Origin: Blumeriella jaapii
Lineage: Eukaryota > Ascomycota > Leotiomycetes > Helotiales > Drepanopezizaceae
Length of the DNA: 64,000 nucleotides
Reading direction: 5' to 3'
Assembly: GCA_009599575.1 (NCBI GenBank)
Contig: VWND01000067.1
Location: 1,600,048-1,664,047 of the forward strand
The notes below the pieces were generated by a model. That model was not told where the DNA came from and made no database searches. It worked only from the letters and a program-made list of their open reading frames with translations. The position numbers and the translations under genes were made by a program. Of the stretch, positions 36,951 through 48,060 are shown one piece after another. How positions within the stretch are numbered: position 1 is the stretch's first letter; each line of letters begins with the position of its first letter.

Positions 36951-37299
36951 ATAAATATATACCGTTTTCGATTCGAAAATATATTATAAAAAAAAAAACG
37001 AAAACGAAAAAACGATAATTTTAATAAAATCCTTTGAAATTTTAAAATTCTTAACGACTTTTTTTATTTTTCGAAATACAGTCGCTGCCAAAAAAAAAAG
37101 CATCGCATAGCTAATTATTTAAAAATCGAATATTATAAATGCAACAGAAAAAATCCATAGCTTTAAATTGCTCCGAAGCTAATAAATCTAAAAATTCGGA
37201 AAAAGCTTCCGCTCGATTTTAATTTCGTTATTGCTAATAAAATCGAACGAAAAAAAAAATAAAAAATAATAATTTCAGTCGAAATTAAAAAAGCTAAAA

Positions 37300-39100
37300 G
37301 CGAAACTCGTACAAAACGAGCTTTTATCGATTGCGGCGCGAAAAAAAACTACGTAATTTAAAAATTATTAATTAAATATAAATAAAAACTAATTTAAAAA
37401 CGTATTAACTTATTTACGGTTAAAAAAAAAAAAAAAAATTATTTACGGCACGCATACGCAATTTATTCGCGCCATTGATAATTATAGAATAATTAAAAAA
37501 ATATAAAGCGATTTCGTGGCTTGCGATATAAATATCCCAGAGGTTTTATTTATTTTAAGGTTTTTTTAATTGCGAAATATCGACCCTGTTATAAGCTTTC
37601 GAATTAAATCGTAGCGATATTTAATCGAACGCTTATAGTTTAATTTCGTTACAATTAAACGTTTTAAAAAAAAATCCAAAAAAAAGCAAGCGTTTTGTAT
37701 CGTTTTAAAAAAAGCTATTAAAAAACAATATCAATTACTTTTTAAATACAACGATTACGCCGACGTATTTAACGATACCGCCGCGGTTATTCTAGCTTTT
37801 TATTATTTTATAAAATATCGAATAAATCTCGCGAAAAAAAATTTTTTTTTTAAAAATCAATTTACTTTTTATCGAAATCTGAATTTACCGAATTGCGCGA
37901 ATATTTCGATTCGAATTTAAAAAAAAGTTAAATAAAAAGATTTATTAGCTTTGCCGGCGCACCGGTAATATTTATACCGAAAAAAAACGGAAGTTTACGA
38001 TTATGCGTCGATTATAAAAATCTAAACGCAGTTACGATTAAAAATCGAACTTTTTTACTTTTTATAAGCGAAACTTTAAATCGTTTGAAAAAAGCTAAAA
38101 TATTTATTAAGCTAGATTTTATTTAAGCGTATTATCGCTTTCGAATAAAAAAGGGAAATAAATGGAAAATTGCGTTTCGCATTTATTACGAATATTTCGA
38201 ATACTGCGTATTATCTTTCGGCTTTTTAAACGCATCAGCAATTTTTTAAACGTATATTAATTAAGTTTTAATCGGTTTAATAAATATTACGTATATAATT
38301 TATTTCGACGATATTTTAATATTTTTCGAAAACTTCGACGATTATACAAACGCGGTAAAAAAGGTTTTCGAAAAACTTCGTATTAATAAACTTTACGAAA
38401 ATCTGAAAAAATATGCTTTCGATACGAATACGATTAAGTTTCTAGGCTTTATTATTACTTCTACGAAAATTAAAATAAACTTAAGGAAAATAAATAATAT
38501 TCGGAAATAGCCTTTTTCTATTATATAACGAGATATTTAAATATTTTTAGGTTTTATTAATTTTTACAAACGTTTTATCGAGAATTACGCTAAATTTTGC
38601 CGATTTATTACAAATTTTCTAAAAGAAATATAACGAGAAAAAATATCGGGCTTTTTTCGTTTTTTATTCGAAACGAAGGTCGCTTTTTTATTTTTAAAAG
38701 AAAAGTTTTGCTAAACACCGATTTTACGCCATTTCGATCTTCGATTAAAAATCCAAATCGAAACAAACGCTTCGAAATTCGCTATAAGCGAAATATTATT
38801 TTAATTATTCGGAAAAAATACAAAAGTATATTAGCATTTTATCGCGTATTATTCGAAAAAGCTTTTTTTTATAAAACAAAAATACGAAGTTTACGACGCT
38901 AAGCTAATAGCTATAATTTACGCTTTTAAATAATAAAACTAATATTTACGTAGCGTTTTTAACGTTATTATTATACGTATAAATTATTATAATTTAAAAT
39001 ACTTTTTTACGAAAAAACGTTTAAACGGACGCTAAGCGAAATAGATCGACGAGCTAGCTAAATACGATTTTGCAATCGAATATAAAACAAAAGTTTTTAA
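37300..39100 (+). pseudogene. F protease, reverse transcriptase and RNase H (degenerate)
   Basis: Protease site FIDCGAKKNYV at about 37321-37353 (D-C-G-A). RT: the catalytic box YFDDILIF is intact at 38301-38324, preceded by the RT palm motifs in broken form, and FLGFIITSTKIKI follows near 38440. The RNase H part (38597-38902 is open for 101 codons in another frame) includes the YKFSKRN-to-RSSIKNPN interval, read out of frame in places. F is the only element here with both RT aspartates kept. Confidence 0.7.
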
Positions 39101-39599
39101 TTCGGCGAATAGTTTTTTCCGTCGGCCAAATTTAAAAAAAAATTTAAAAAAAAATAACGAACAGCTGCTTACGCTGCATCGTAAGCTAAAACTAGCTTAT
39201 TTAAAAAATTCTAAAATGTTTTTCGCAATAAAAACACGTTTAAAATCGGGGCATAAATTATTTCGCGCCGATAAATATTCGAAACTTTTATTAACGAAAT
39301 CAAAAAATAAAAAACAAGCGGGGAAAAGCCAAATAAAAGGTTTTTTCGTCGGATTATTTTTTGCTAATATTATTAATTGCAAATAATATATATTACGAAG
39401 CGTAGCCGTTGTATTATTATAATCCGAAACGGCTAATAACGAATTAGCAAAACCGATTTACAAAACTATTTTTAAATTGCAAAAATCTGATTTTTTTATA
39501 TTATAAAAAACGTACGAATCGGCTTTGCAAAATAATCGAGCCGGATCCGAAAAACACTGGCGTATAAGCCAAAATAAATTACTACGTTACAAAAAACGT

Positions 39600-39950
39600 G
39601 CGTATATTTCGAATAAAAAACGCTATTAAAAACGAAATATTAAAAATTAATTACGACGATCCGACCGCCGGCTATTAAAGCTTTCGGCGAACGTTAAAAT
39701 TGGTCGAAAAAAAATATTTCTGGCCTGGTTTACGAAGCGACGTAAAGCGTTACGTTAATACGTATGAAAAATGCTAAAAAAGCAAATCTAAAAAACACCG
39801 ATTTTATAGCGAATTAGCTTTTTTTTCGATTTTTACGAAACTTTAAAAAAAAATAACTATAAATTTTATTACGGATTTACTTTTTAGCAAAAAACGAAAT
39901 CGTATTTACGATTCGATATTCGTTAAAATTGCAAAAATCTATTATAATAT
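39600..39950 (+). pseudogene. F integrase, N-terminal part (truncated)
   Basis: The zinc-binding/WPG region is seen as NWSKKNISGLVYEA near 39700-39740. It is followed by a K-rich stretch and HRFYSELAFFSIFTKL near 39795-39845, then ITINFITDLLFSKKRNRIYD near 39850-39910, which is the first catalytic-aspartate region with D changed to N. The similarity ends near 39950 where G2 begins on the other strand. Confidence 0.6.
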
Positions 39951-40650
39951 GCTTTTAAAAATGGTCAAAAATAAAAAAAAGCTAAAAAAGGCCGGGGCGT
40001 TTATTTTTAAAACAAAATTCCTTCGATAAACATAGCAATTGCGATAATATTATTTTACGAAAGCTGTTATATTTCGCTAATAATATTAGTCCGAAAGCAA
40101 TTGCGTAATTTTGCGAACGCTAAAATAAACGAAGGAAATCTGGTCGTGCATTTTTCGTATAAAAGCCAAACGAAAATAATCGACGTTTAATATTATCAAA
40201 CGACCGTAATATAACAACAGATCGCGTTTAAATATATACGAAATATTATTATCGTCGTTTTTTTTCGTAGCGTTTCGTACAGCTTTTTTTCGGAGGGCTA
40301 TCAGGCTGCTAGCTATGCGATTAGCGTAAAAAAGCTGGTTAACGATACGGAATACGAAAAAAAAATCAGCTATTTCAACGATAAAAACAGCTGTTTCGGA
40401 AGCCGTAAAAAATCGAAATTCTTTAATTAAAAAACGGTAATCGATTTGATTTATTCGAAAAAAAGTTTGCAGACGCTGAATGCGTTTAAAAAAGTTTTGG
40501 CGGTCGAATTCGCTCGTACGACGTATTAGTGCGTCAGCTAGAAAATTTTGTTTATTTAGTTTATACGTAATAAAAAAGTTGTAATCGGCGAGAAGCTCGG
40601 CTTAGCGTGTTTATCGAACGTTTAAAAATTTAAAAATTATAAAATATTTT
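39950..40650 (-). pseudogene. G2 integrase N-terminal part (truncated)
   Basis: LADALIRRT near 40500-40530 marks the end of RNase H. KMHDQISFVYFSVRKI near 40110-40160 corresponds to the H-H part of the integrase zinc-binding domain, and RNCYVYRRNF near 40010-40040 to its C-C part, with one cysteine changed to tyrosine. The core domain is missing because the copy ends at the junction with F. Confidence 0.65.
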
Positions 40651-41720
40651 AAAACTTTATAATTAGTTATAATTTTAATTTAATAAATTAAATCAATTAA
40701 TTTAACACGAAAATTGCTTAGAAATTTTACAATTGCGAATATTTTTTTATCGTATACGACGTAGTTTAGCTTTGCGAAAGCTATAGTTTTGCTAAAATAA
40801 GCGATTAAAAACCAATCGTCGTTATAAAATTAAAAAAGCATAAAAGTTATTACGCCGTCGGAAACGTTAGTTTTTAATATGCAAAAAAAGTTTTGCTTAT
40901 AATATTATAAAACTGATACGGTAGTAAAAATTAGTATAAAAAGGTCGAAACTTTTTTAATATTCAGAAATAAAATTAAAAACGTTAGCTTTAGTTAAATA
41001 AACCAGAAGCTTTGCAATTATACCGTAGTTTCGAATAAAACGTCGGTAAAAGTTACAAAAACCAAAAAAGCTTTGTATACTTTTTATAATAGTAAAAGGT
41101 TTTTAATAAACGATTACGAAGATTTTTTCTGAATTTACTTTTAGGCTTTCGGTCGAAATAATAAAACTTAAGTAACGGGTTCGAATAATATTAAATTTAA
41201 ACTTTCGAATATCGGTCTGTAATTTAGCGTCAGCGAGCTTTTGAAGTATTTTACGAACGTATATAGCGTGTTTCAAAAAATCGAACGAATAAATAAAAAT
41301 ATTATTCAAATATGCAATATAAAAATCGTTTAAATAATCGAAAAAAACGTCGTTTATATAACGTTGATAAATTGCGGGTTTATTAATAAGGCCAAAAAGT
41401 AGCATTTTGCATTTATAAGCGCCGTAACGCGTACGAAACGTCGTTAGTTTTTTACTGGCGGAGTTTATTCGAATTTTATAAAAAGCTTAACGAATATCGA
41501 GCTTCGTAAAAATTCGCGCTTTCGAAAAACAAATAAAAATTTTATCGATAAAAAAAAAAAGTAGCGATTTTTACAAATAATATTATTAAAAATTCGATAA
41601 TCGATACAAAAACGCAATAAACCGTCGGGTTTTTTAGCGAAAAGCATTAAAGCAGCGAAAAAAGCGGTAAAAGGTTCGATAAAGCTTTTGTTAAAATTAT
41701 TTTGCAAATAGGTTTTAATA
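40620..41720 (-). pseudogene. G2 reverse transcriptase and RNase H (degenerate)
   Basis: Two long open minus-strand stretches. 41465-41707 (80 codons) carries MLFAKKPDGLLRFCIDYRIF of the RT palm. 41103-41405 (100 codons) carries FGLINKPAIYQRYINDVFFD, then AYLNNIFIYS, where the family has Y-L-D-D: both catalytic aspartates have become asparagine. RTRYLSFIISTESLKVN continues the thumb. RNase H: LNYVVYDKKIFAIVKF near 40745-40790 and IKIITNYKVLKYFI near 40645-40690. Inactive. Confidence 0.85.
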
Positions 41721-42830
41721 ATCTCGAGCTTTAAAATCGATATTTTATATAAAAAAATATATTTCAGCTTTTTTTCATTTATAATAAGCTCGATTTTATA
41801 GTCGTAGAACCGGTGAAAAGCTAGCTCGTTACTGGCGGTTTTAGAAAATACGTATTCGAGGTTTTTGTATTTCGGAGGAAAAAATTCGAAAAAAGATTTA
41901 TTCGAAGTTAGTTTTGCTAACCTGGTTAAAAAGGTCGAAATCGATATTTTATTAATTTTGAAACGTTCGAAAAGATTGTGAAATTGGGTTTTAAAAAAGT
42001 GTTGTACGTAAAATCGTTTAATATTTTGTCGATTTTATACAAAAAGATTGAAAACATTTCAACTGCTTTTTTTCTGAAAATCAGCTTGAAAACGTATGTA
42101 ATAATTTGGCAGATGGAAATTGGATAAGTAATAGGTTAAAAGATTCGTTTTCGAATTGGTCGTTTAAAAAGTTTAAAAAAAGATTTGTTTAAACTATCGA
42201 TTATATTAAGCTGAAAGGCTATCGCGGCGAAAGCTTTTCTTCGGTTTTTAGTGTAATTGTTTTTTGTAAAACGAAAAAGCTGTTTTAACGAAAAAAGAAA
42301 AAAAAAAAAAAATAATAAAAGGGGGATCGGCAGCCTGGGAAGGTGGTGGTGTGATTTCTTATGATATTTTATTAGCGTCGCTATCGAAATTGGCATCGCG
42401 AATAAAATTCGATCTTTTCGCGCTTCGTATAGCGTCGTAGGTTTGCCATAATTAATTAAGATTTTTGTTACGTTTTACAGCGTCGTTTTAATGGCGAAAT
42501 TGAATTTTTCGGAGGTGCAAATAAAAGACTTTAATATAACGAACGTAAAAGGCTGTAGGAAGATAAAACTTCGGCTAATAAAACTTGCGTTTATTACAAT
42601 TTTGTAGAACTTAGTGTTCGGCCAACCAAGCTTTTTTTAAAATTATATTATAATTTCCGAGATTAGTAATTAAAAAAAAAATAAACGATTATATTCGATT
42701 ATTAATAATAAAATTGAAAAGCGTAAAATATATAATTAAATAGCTACGAACTTTATTATATTTTTTTACAGAAAAAAAAGCCGGGAAAAGTTAAATCAAA
42801 AGTTTAAAAAAAAAAAAAAAAACTTAATTA
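41720..42830 (-). pseudogene. G2 region between protease and RT
   Basis: Degenerate minus-strand sequence. 42136-42396 is open but low-complexity (proline-, then phenylalanine-rich from a long A-run). No further domain recognised. Confidence 0.4.
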
Positions 42831-42900
42831 GCGCCGAATCGATTAACGCATAACCGTTCGTTTTAAAATCGGCGAGCGCTTTTATTTTATACGAAAAGCT
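42830..42900 (-). pseudogene. G2 aspartic protease remnant
   Basis: The minus-strand frame reads KALADFKTNGYALIDSALIK. In related elements D-S-G-A-S precedes GYAFID. Here D is kept but S-G reads F-K, consistent with RIP (TCC to TTT, GGN to AAA). Confidence 0.5.
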
Positions 42901-43299
42901 ATTTTTAATAAATATAACGGGAATTATTAATAAATCGCTATTAAAAAGCTTTCGAACGTTAAAATAACGTATATCGCGTAATACGTTTAAAAAAAAACTT
43001 TGCTTAAGCCTGGGCGTTTTTCCGACTAACGGAAAAGCTTTTAATTTTTTCGTATGCGTTTTGAAAATCGTTTGAAAAAGGGTTTTCGTTTTTATTATTA
43101 TTATTAAAAGGCGAATCTTCGGCCGATTCGATTTCGTTTATATTTATTAGCTTAAAAAAGCTTTTAAATAAAACCGAAAGTCGGCCTGTAAAAAGTCGTA
43201 CAAATTGGCCTTTTTAAATTTTTTGGTATGAAATAAAAAACGAACGTTGTCGTTAGTCCGATCGAAAAGAAAAAACGCCAAAAGGAGCGTTTTGGCGTA

Positions 43300-43998
43300 A
43301 AAAAAAGGAAAAACAAAAGGCTAAAAAAAAGCTTATAAAGCATTTAAACGATTCTCGTACGTACGATTTAATTCGTAATACGCTTTAATTAAAAACTTAC
43401 CATTTTAATAAATAATAAACTTAATTAAAAAGCGATTCGCATATAAAATTCGTTTAGCCAATTAATTTTGTTTTTTTTAACGGACGGCGGTAAGCTAATT
43501 CTTAAAAATCGTTATACGCGTTTATTCCAAATATAGCTTTTTTTATAAACGCTTTGGTATTTTATCGCGAAAGGCGTTTCGAAGCTGTTTATCAGTTTGT
43601 ATTTAAACGTTCGCTGCGAAAATGGAAAATCGCAAATAAAATCGCTAAAAATCGTCGTGCGTATTTATTACAAGCATTTTAAACTCGTTTTCGGCCTTTT
43701 AAACGTCGGAAAAATCGGCTAAAAAATCGGCGATTTTTTTAATTAATTTTTCGAAAAATATAAAATCGGAACGATTTAAAATACGCGGGGTAAAAAACTT
43801 TCTTGCTACGCCTTCGGTCTGATCGAATATATAATTCTTGCGAAATCGATCGCTAACGAAATAATCGTAATAAAGTTTAAGATTATCGAAAACTAATATT
43901 ATAAGCGAGAGAATTTTGGTGGTCACCAACGTTGGTGACCAGTCTTGGCAGACCCTGGTGACCAAAGAAAGTTGGTCACCAGGTCGGTTTTTTCGCAA
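43300..43998 (-). pseudogene. G2 gag (degenerate)
   Basis: The open stretch 43699-43998 contains FDQTEGVARKFFTPRIL and EKLIKKIADFLADFSDVQKA. The frame continues to about 43420 with NEFKMLVINTHDDF, RFYLRFSIFAANV and RNAFRDKIPKRL, matching the helical retrotransposon Gag (capsid) domain. The first 20 or so codons of the open stretch fall in the satellite sequence and are not gag. The zinc knuckle region further left is decayed. Confidence 0.75.
43921..43983. repeat. Palindrome and hairpin at the satellite edge
   Basis: 43921-43940 is a perfect 20-bp palindrome, GGTCACCAACGTTGGTGACC. It is followed by a second inverted repeat with arms CCTGGTGACCAA (43954-43965) and TTGGTCACCAGG (43972-43983) around a 6-base loop. 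Later units keep only a weaker form of the second hairpin. Confidence 0.85.
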
Positions 43999-45020
43999 AA
44001 ATTATTCGATTTGAAAAATAAAATTATATTCGTATTCAGCTTATTAATTAATTATCTTTTGTACGCAAAAGCTTATAAATACGATTAATAAATTAAAAAG
44101 TTGTAATAACCCCCCCTTCTAACCCTAATCTTGGCAGACCCTGGTAACCGACTTTCTTTGGTCACCAGGTCGGTTTTTTTTTTTCGCAAAAATTATTCGA
44201 TTTGAAAAATAAAATTATATTCGTATTCAGCTTATTAATTAATAATCTTTTGTACGCAAAAGCTTATAAATACGATTAATAAATTTAAAAAGTTGTAATA
44301 ACCCCCCCCTCTAACCCTAATCTTGGCAGACCTTGGTAACCGACTTTCTTTGGTCACCAGGTCGGTTTTTTCGCAAAAATTATTCGATTTTAAAAATAAA
44401 TTTATATTTGTATTCAACTTATTAATTATTAATCTTTTATACGCAAAAGCTTATAAATACGATTAATAAATTAAAAAGTTGTAATAACCCCCCTTTCTAA
44501 CCCTAATCTTGGCAGACCCTGGTAACCGACTTTCTTTGGTCACCAGGTCGGTTTTTTCGCAAAAATTATTCGATTTTAAAAATAAAATTATATTTGTATT
44601 CAACTTATTAATTATTAATCTTTTATACGCAAAAGCTTATAAATACGATTAATAAATTAAAAAGTTGTAATAACCCTCCCTTCTAACCCTAATCTTTGGC
44701 AGACTTTGGTAACCGACTTTTTTTGGTCACCAGGTCGTTTTTTTCGCAAAAATTATTCGATTTTAAAAATAAATTTATATTTGTATTTAACTTATTAATT
44801 ATTAATCTTTTTATGCGCAAAAGCTTATAAATACGATTAATAAATTAAAAAGTTGTAATAACCCCCCCTTCTAACCCTAATCTTGGCAGACCCTGGTACC
44901 CGACTTTTTTTGGTCACTAAATCGGTTTTTTCGCAAGAATTTTTCGATTGTAAAAATAAAATTAAATTCGTATTTAGCTTACAAATTATTAATATTTTAT
45001 AGGCAAAAGCTTATAAATAT
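43921..45020. repeat. 187-bp tandem satellite with telomere-like motif
   Basis: About six units. The shared landmark GGTCGGTTTTTT starts near 43982, 44168, 44360, 44546, 44733 and 44920, giving spacings of 186-192 bp. Each unit has an AT-rich part (GCAAAAATTATTCGATTT, GCAAAAGCTTATAAATACG), a C-run followed by CTAACCCTAATC (start of the motif near 44119 in the first full unit), and a GC-rich end CTTGGCAGACC...GGTCACCAGG able to form a hairpin. No credible gene; the short open frame at 44235-44417 is repeat sequence. Confidence 0.9.
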
Positions 45021-45046
45021 TATTAATTAATAATAACGTTATTTAA

Positions 45047-47940
45047 GTCTCTACGAATTAACGCACGGACCAAAAATAACTTGGCTCCAAAGCCTAATTC
45101 TACAGCCTGCGGTATTCGTATTTACTAGTAAAACACCAGCCCATTTCTTAATAGAATCGTTCAATTCTTTTTATATTTGGGTTATTAATATTAAAACTTA
45201 TTTAATTCTTTTTATTTTGTACAATTCGATCTATTACTAATCGCAATGCAAACGTTCTACGAATTAAAGCACGGACCAAGGATAACTTGGCTCCAAAGCC
45301 TAATTCTACAGCCTGCGGTATTCGTATTTACTAGTAAAACACCAGCCCATTTCTTAATAGAATCGTTCAATTCTTTTTATATTTGGGTTATTAATATTAA
45401 AACTTATTTAATTCTTTTTATTTTGTACAATTCGATCTATTACTAATCGCAATGCAAAAACGTTCTACGAATTAAAGCACGGACCAAGAATAACTTGGCT
45501 CCAAAGCCTAATTCTACAGCCTGCGGTATTCGTATTTACTAGTAAAACACCAGCCCATTTCTTAATAGAATCGTTCAATTCTTTTTATATTTGGGTTATT
45601 AATATTAAAACTTATTTAATTCGTCTTATTTTGTACAATTCGATTTATTACTAATCGCAATGTAAACGTTCTACGAATTAAAGCACGGACCAAGAATAAC
45701 TTGGCTCCAAAGCCTAATTCTACAGCCTGCGGTATTCGTATTTACTAGTAAAACACCAGCCCATTTCTTAATAGAATCGTTTAATTCTTTTTATATTTGG
45801 GTTATTAATATTAAAAGATATTTAATTTTTTTAATTTTGTACAATTCGATTTATTACTAATCGCAATGCAAACGTTCTACGAATTGAAGCACGGACCAAG
45901 AATAACTTGGCTCCAAAGCCTAATTCTACAGCCTGCGGTATTCGTATTTACTAGTAAAACACCAGCCCATTTCTTAATAAAATCGTTTAATTCTTTTTAT
46001 ATTTGGGTTATTAATATTAAAAGTTATTTAATTTTTTTTATTTTGTACAATTCGATTTATTACTAATCGCAATGCAAACGTTCTACGAATTGAAGCACGG
46101 ACCAAGAATAACTTGGCTCCAAAGCCTAATTCTACAGCCTGCGGTATTCGTATTTACTAGTAAAACACCAGCACATTTCTTAATAAAATCGTTCAATTCT
46201 TTTTATATTTGGGTTATTAATATTAAAACTTATTTAATTCTTTTTTTTTTGTACAATTCGATTTATTACTAATCGCAATGCAAACGTTCTACGAATTGAA
46301 GCACGGACCAAGAATAACTTGGCTCCAAAGCCTAATTCTACAGCCTGCGGTATTCGTATTTACTAGTAAAACACCAGCCCATTTCTTAATAAAATCGTTC
46401 AATTCTTTTTATATTTGGGTTATTAATATTAAAAGTTATTTAATTCGTCTTATTTCATACAATTCGATTTATTATTAATCGCAATGCAAGCGTTCTACGA
46501 ATTAACGCACGGGCCAAGAATAACTTGGCTCCAAAGCCTAATTCTATAGCCTGCGGTATTCGTATTTACTAGTAAAACACCAGCCCATTTCTTAATAGAA
46601 TCGTTTAATTCTTTTTATATTTGGGTTATTAATATTAAAACTTATTTAATTCTTTTTATTTTGTACAATTCGATCTATTACTAATCGCAATGCAAACGTT
46701 CTACGAATTAACGCACGGACCAAGAATAACTTGGCTTCAAAGCCTAATTCTATAGCCTGCGGTATTCGTATTTATTAGTAAAACACCAGCCCATTTCTTA
46801 ATAGAATCGTTCAATTCTTTTTATATTTGGGTTATTAATATTAAAACTTATTTAATTCGTCTTATTTCATACAATTCGATTTATTATTAATCGCAATGCA
46901 AGCGTTCTACGAACTGACGCACGGGCCATAAAAAGCTTGGCTCCAAAGCCTAATTCTACAGCCTGCGGTATTCGTATTTACTAGTAAAAACACCAGCCCA
47001 TTTCTTAATAAAATCGTTCAATTCTTTTTATATTTGGGTTATTAATATTAAAACTTATTTAATTCTTTTTATTTCATACAATTCGATTTATTACTAATCG
47101 CAATGCAAACGTTCTACGAATTAACGCACGGACCAAGAATAACTTGGCTCCAAAGCCTAATTCTACAGCCTGCGGTATTCGTATTTACTAGTAAAACACC
47201 AGCCCATTTCTTAATAGAATCGTTCAATTCTTTTTATATTTGGGTTATTAATATTAAAAGTTATTTAATTCTTTTTATTTTGTACAATTCGATTTATTAT
47301 TAATCGCAATGCAAGCGTTTTACGAACTGACGCACGGACCAAAAATAGCTTGGCTCCAAAGCCTAATTCTACAGCCTGCGGTATTCGTATTTACTAGTAA
47401 AACACCAGCCCATTTCTTAATAAAATCGTTCAATTCTTTTTATATTTGGGTTATTAATATTAAAACTTATTTAATTCTTTTTATTTTATAAAATTCGATT
47501 TATTATTAATCCCAATGCAAGCGTTTTACGAACTTACGCACGGACCAAGAATAGCTTGGCTCCAAAGCCTAATTCTACAGCCTGCGGTATTCGTATTTAC
47601 TAGTAAAACACCAGCCCATTTCTTAATAGAATCGTTCAATTCTTTTTATATTTGGGTTATTAATATTAAAACTTATTTAATTCTTTTTATTTTATATAAT
47701 TCGATTTATTATTAATCGCAATGCAAGCGTTTTACGAACTGACGCACGGACCAAGAATAGCTTGGCTCCAAAGCCTAATGCTACAGCCTGCGGTATTCGT
47801 ATTTACTAAAAAAATACCAGCCCATTTCTTAATAGAATCGTATAATTCTTTTTATATTTGGGTTATTAATATTAAAACTTATTTAATTTCTTTATTTTAT
47901 ACAATTCGATTTATTATTAATCGCAATGCAAACGTTCAGA
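45047..47940 (+). repeat. 206-bp tandem satellite, about 14 units
   Basis: Units start (at ATGCAA or its variant) at 45246, 45452, 45660, 45866, 46072, 46278, 46484, 46690, 46896, 47103, 47309, 47515 and 47721, with a partial unit from 45047 and a stub at 47926. Spacing is 206 bp, rarely 205-208. Units are nearly identical across CTTGGCTCCAAAGCCTAATT and ACAGCCTGCGGTATTCG and vary mostly by transitions. Eight units keep a plus-strand frame of 60-81 codons (MQTFYELKHGPRITWLQSL...), others have a stop from CAG to TAG or an indel. 206 is not a multiple of 3, so no fusion protein results. I regard the frame as probably incidental. Confidence 0.95.
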
Positions 47941-48060
47941 AAATCGTGCACGGTCGCAAAATTTAACTTTCGCTTAAACCCACATTCGCCTAATCCCACA
48001 CACGCACAAAATAAACTTTAAAAAATTATATACTTTATATAACCTAGTCGTTCGTATGCT
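47941..48060. other. Spacer, nothing recognised
   Basis: Short unique sequence between the 206-bp array and the hairpin-rich block. It contains CCCACATTCGCCTAATCCC and CACACACGCAC but no gene. Confidence 0.4.

Larger units (their letters stand above)
35192..39950 (+). mobile_element. Gypsy element F (plus strand), truncated in integrase
   Basis: Begins with an LTR-like GC-richer block and contains, in order on the plus strand, gag-like (35.85-36.95 kb), protease (37.3 kb), RT (37.9-38.5 kb), RNase H (38.7-39.1 kb) and the start of integrase (39.6-39.95 kb). It then gives way to a minus-strand element without a 3' LTR. RIP-like stops are frequent, but fewer than in the nest. Confidence 0.75.
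39950..43990 (-). mobile_element. Gypsy element G2 (minus strand), truncated in integrase
   Basis: Read from right to left: gag (43.9-43.3 kb), protease (42.86 kb), RT (41.7-41.1 kb), RNase H (41.0-40.6 kb), integrase N-terminal part (40.45-39.95 kb). No LTR was recognised at either side. On the right the element begins where the 187-bp satellite ends. It belongs to a Gypsy lineage different from D, E and F by its RT motifs. Confidence 0.75.

Noticed and set aside
45047..47940. CRISPR array
   Set aside because: The whole 206-bp unit is repeated, with no short repeat alternating with unique spacers, and the setting is eukaryotic.
45246..47966. Family of eight near-identical 60-81-codon genes
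   Set aside because: The frame is a property of the 206-bp satellite unit. Several units have stops or indels, the period is not a multiple of 3, and no start context, conserved domain or codon bias is seen.
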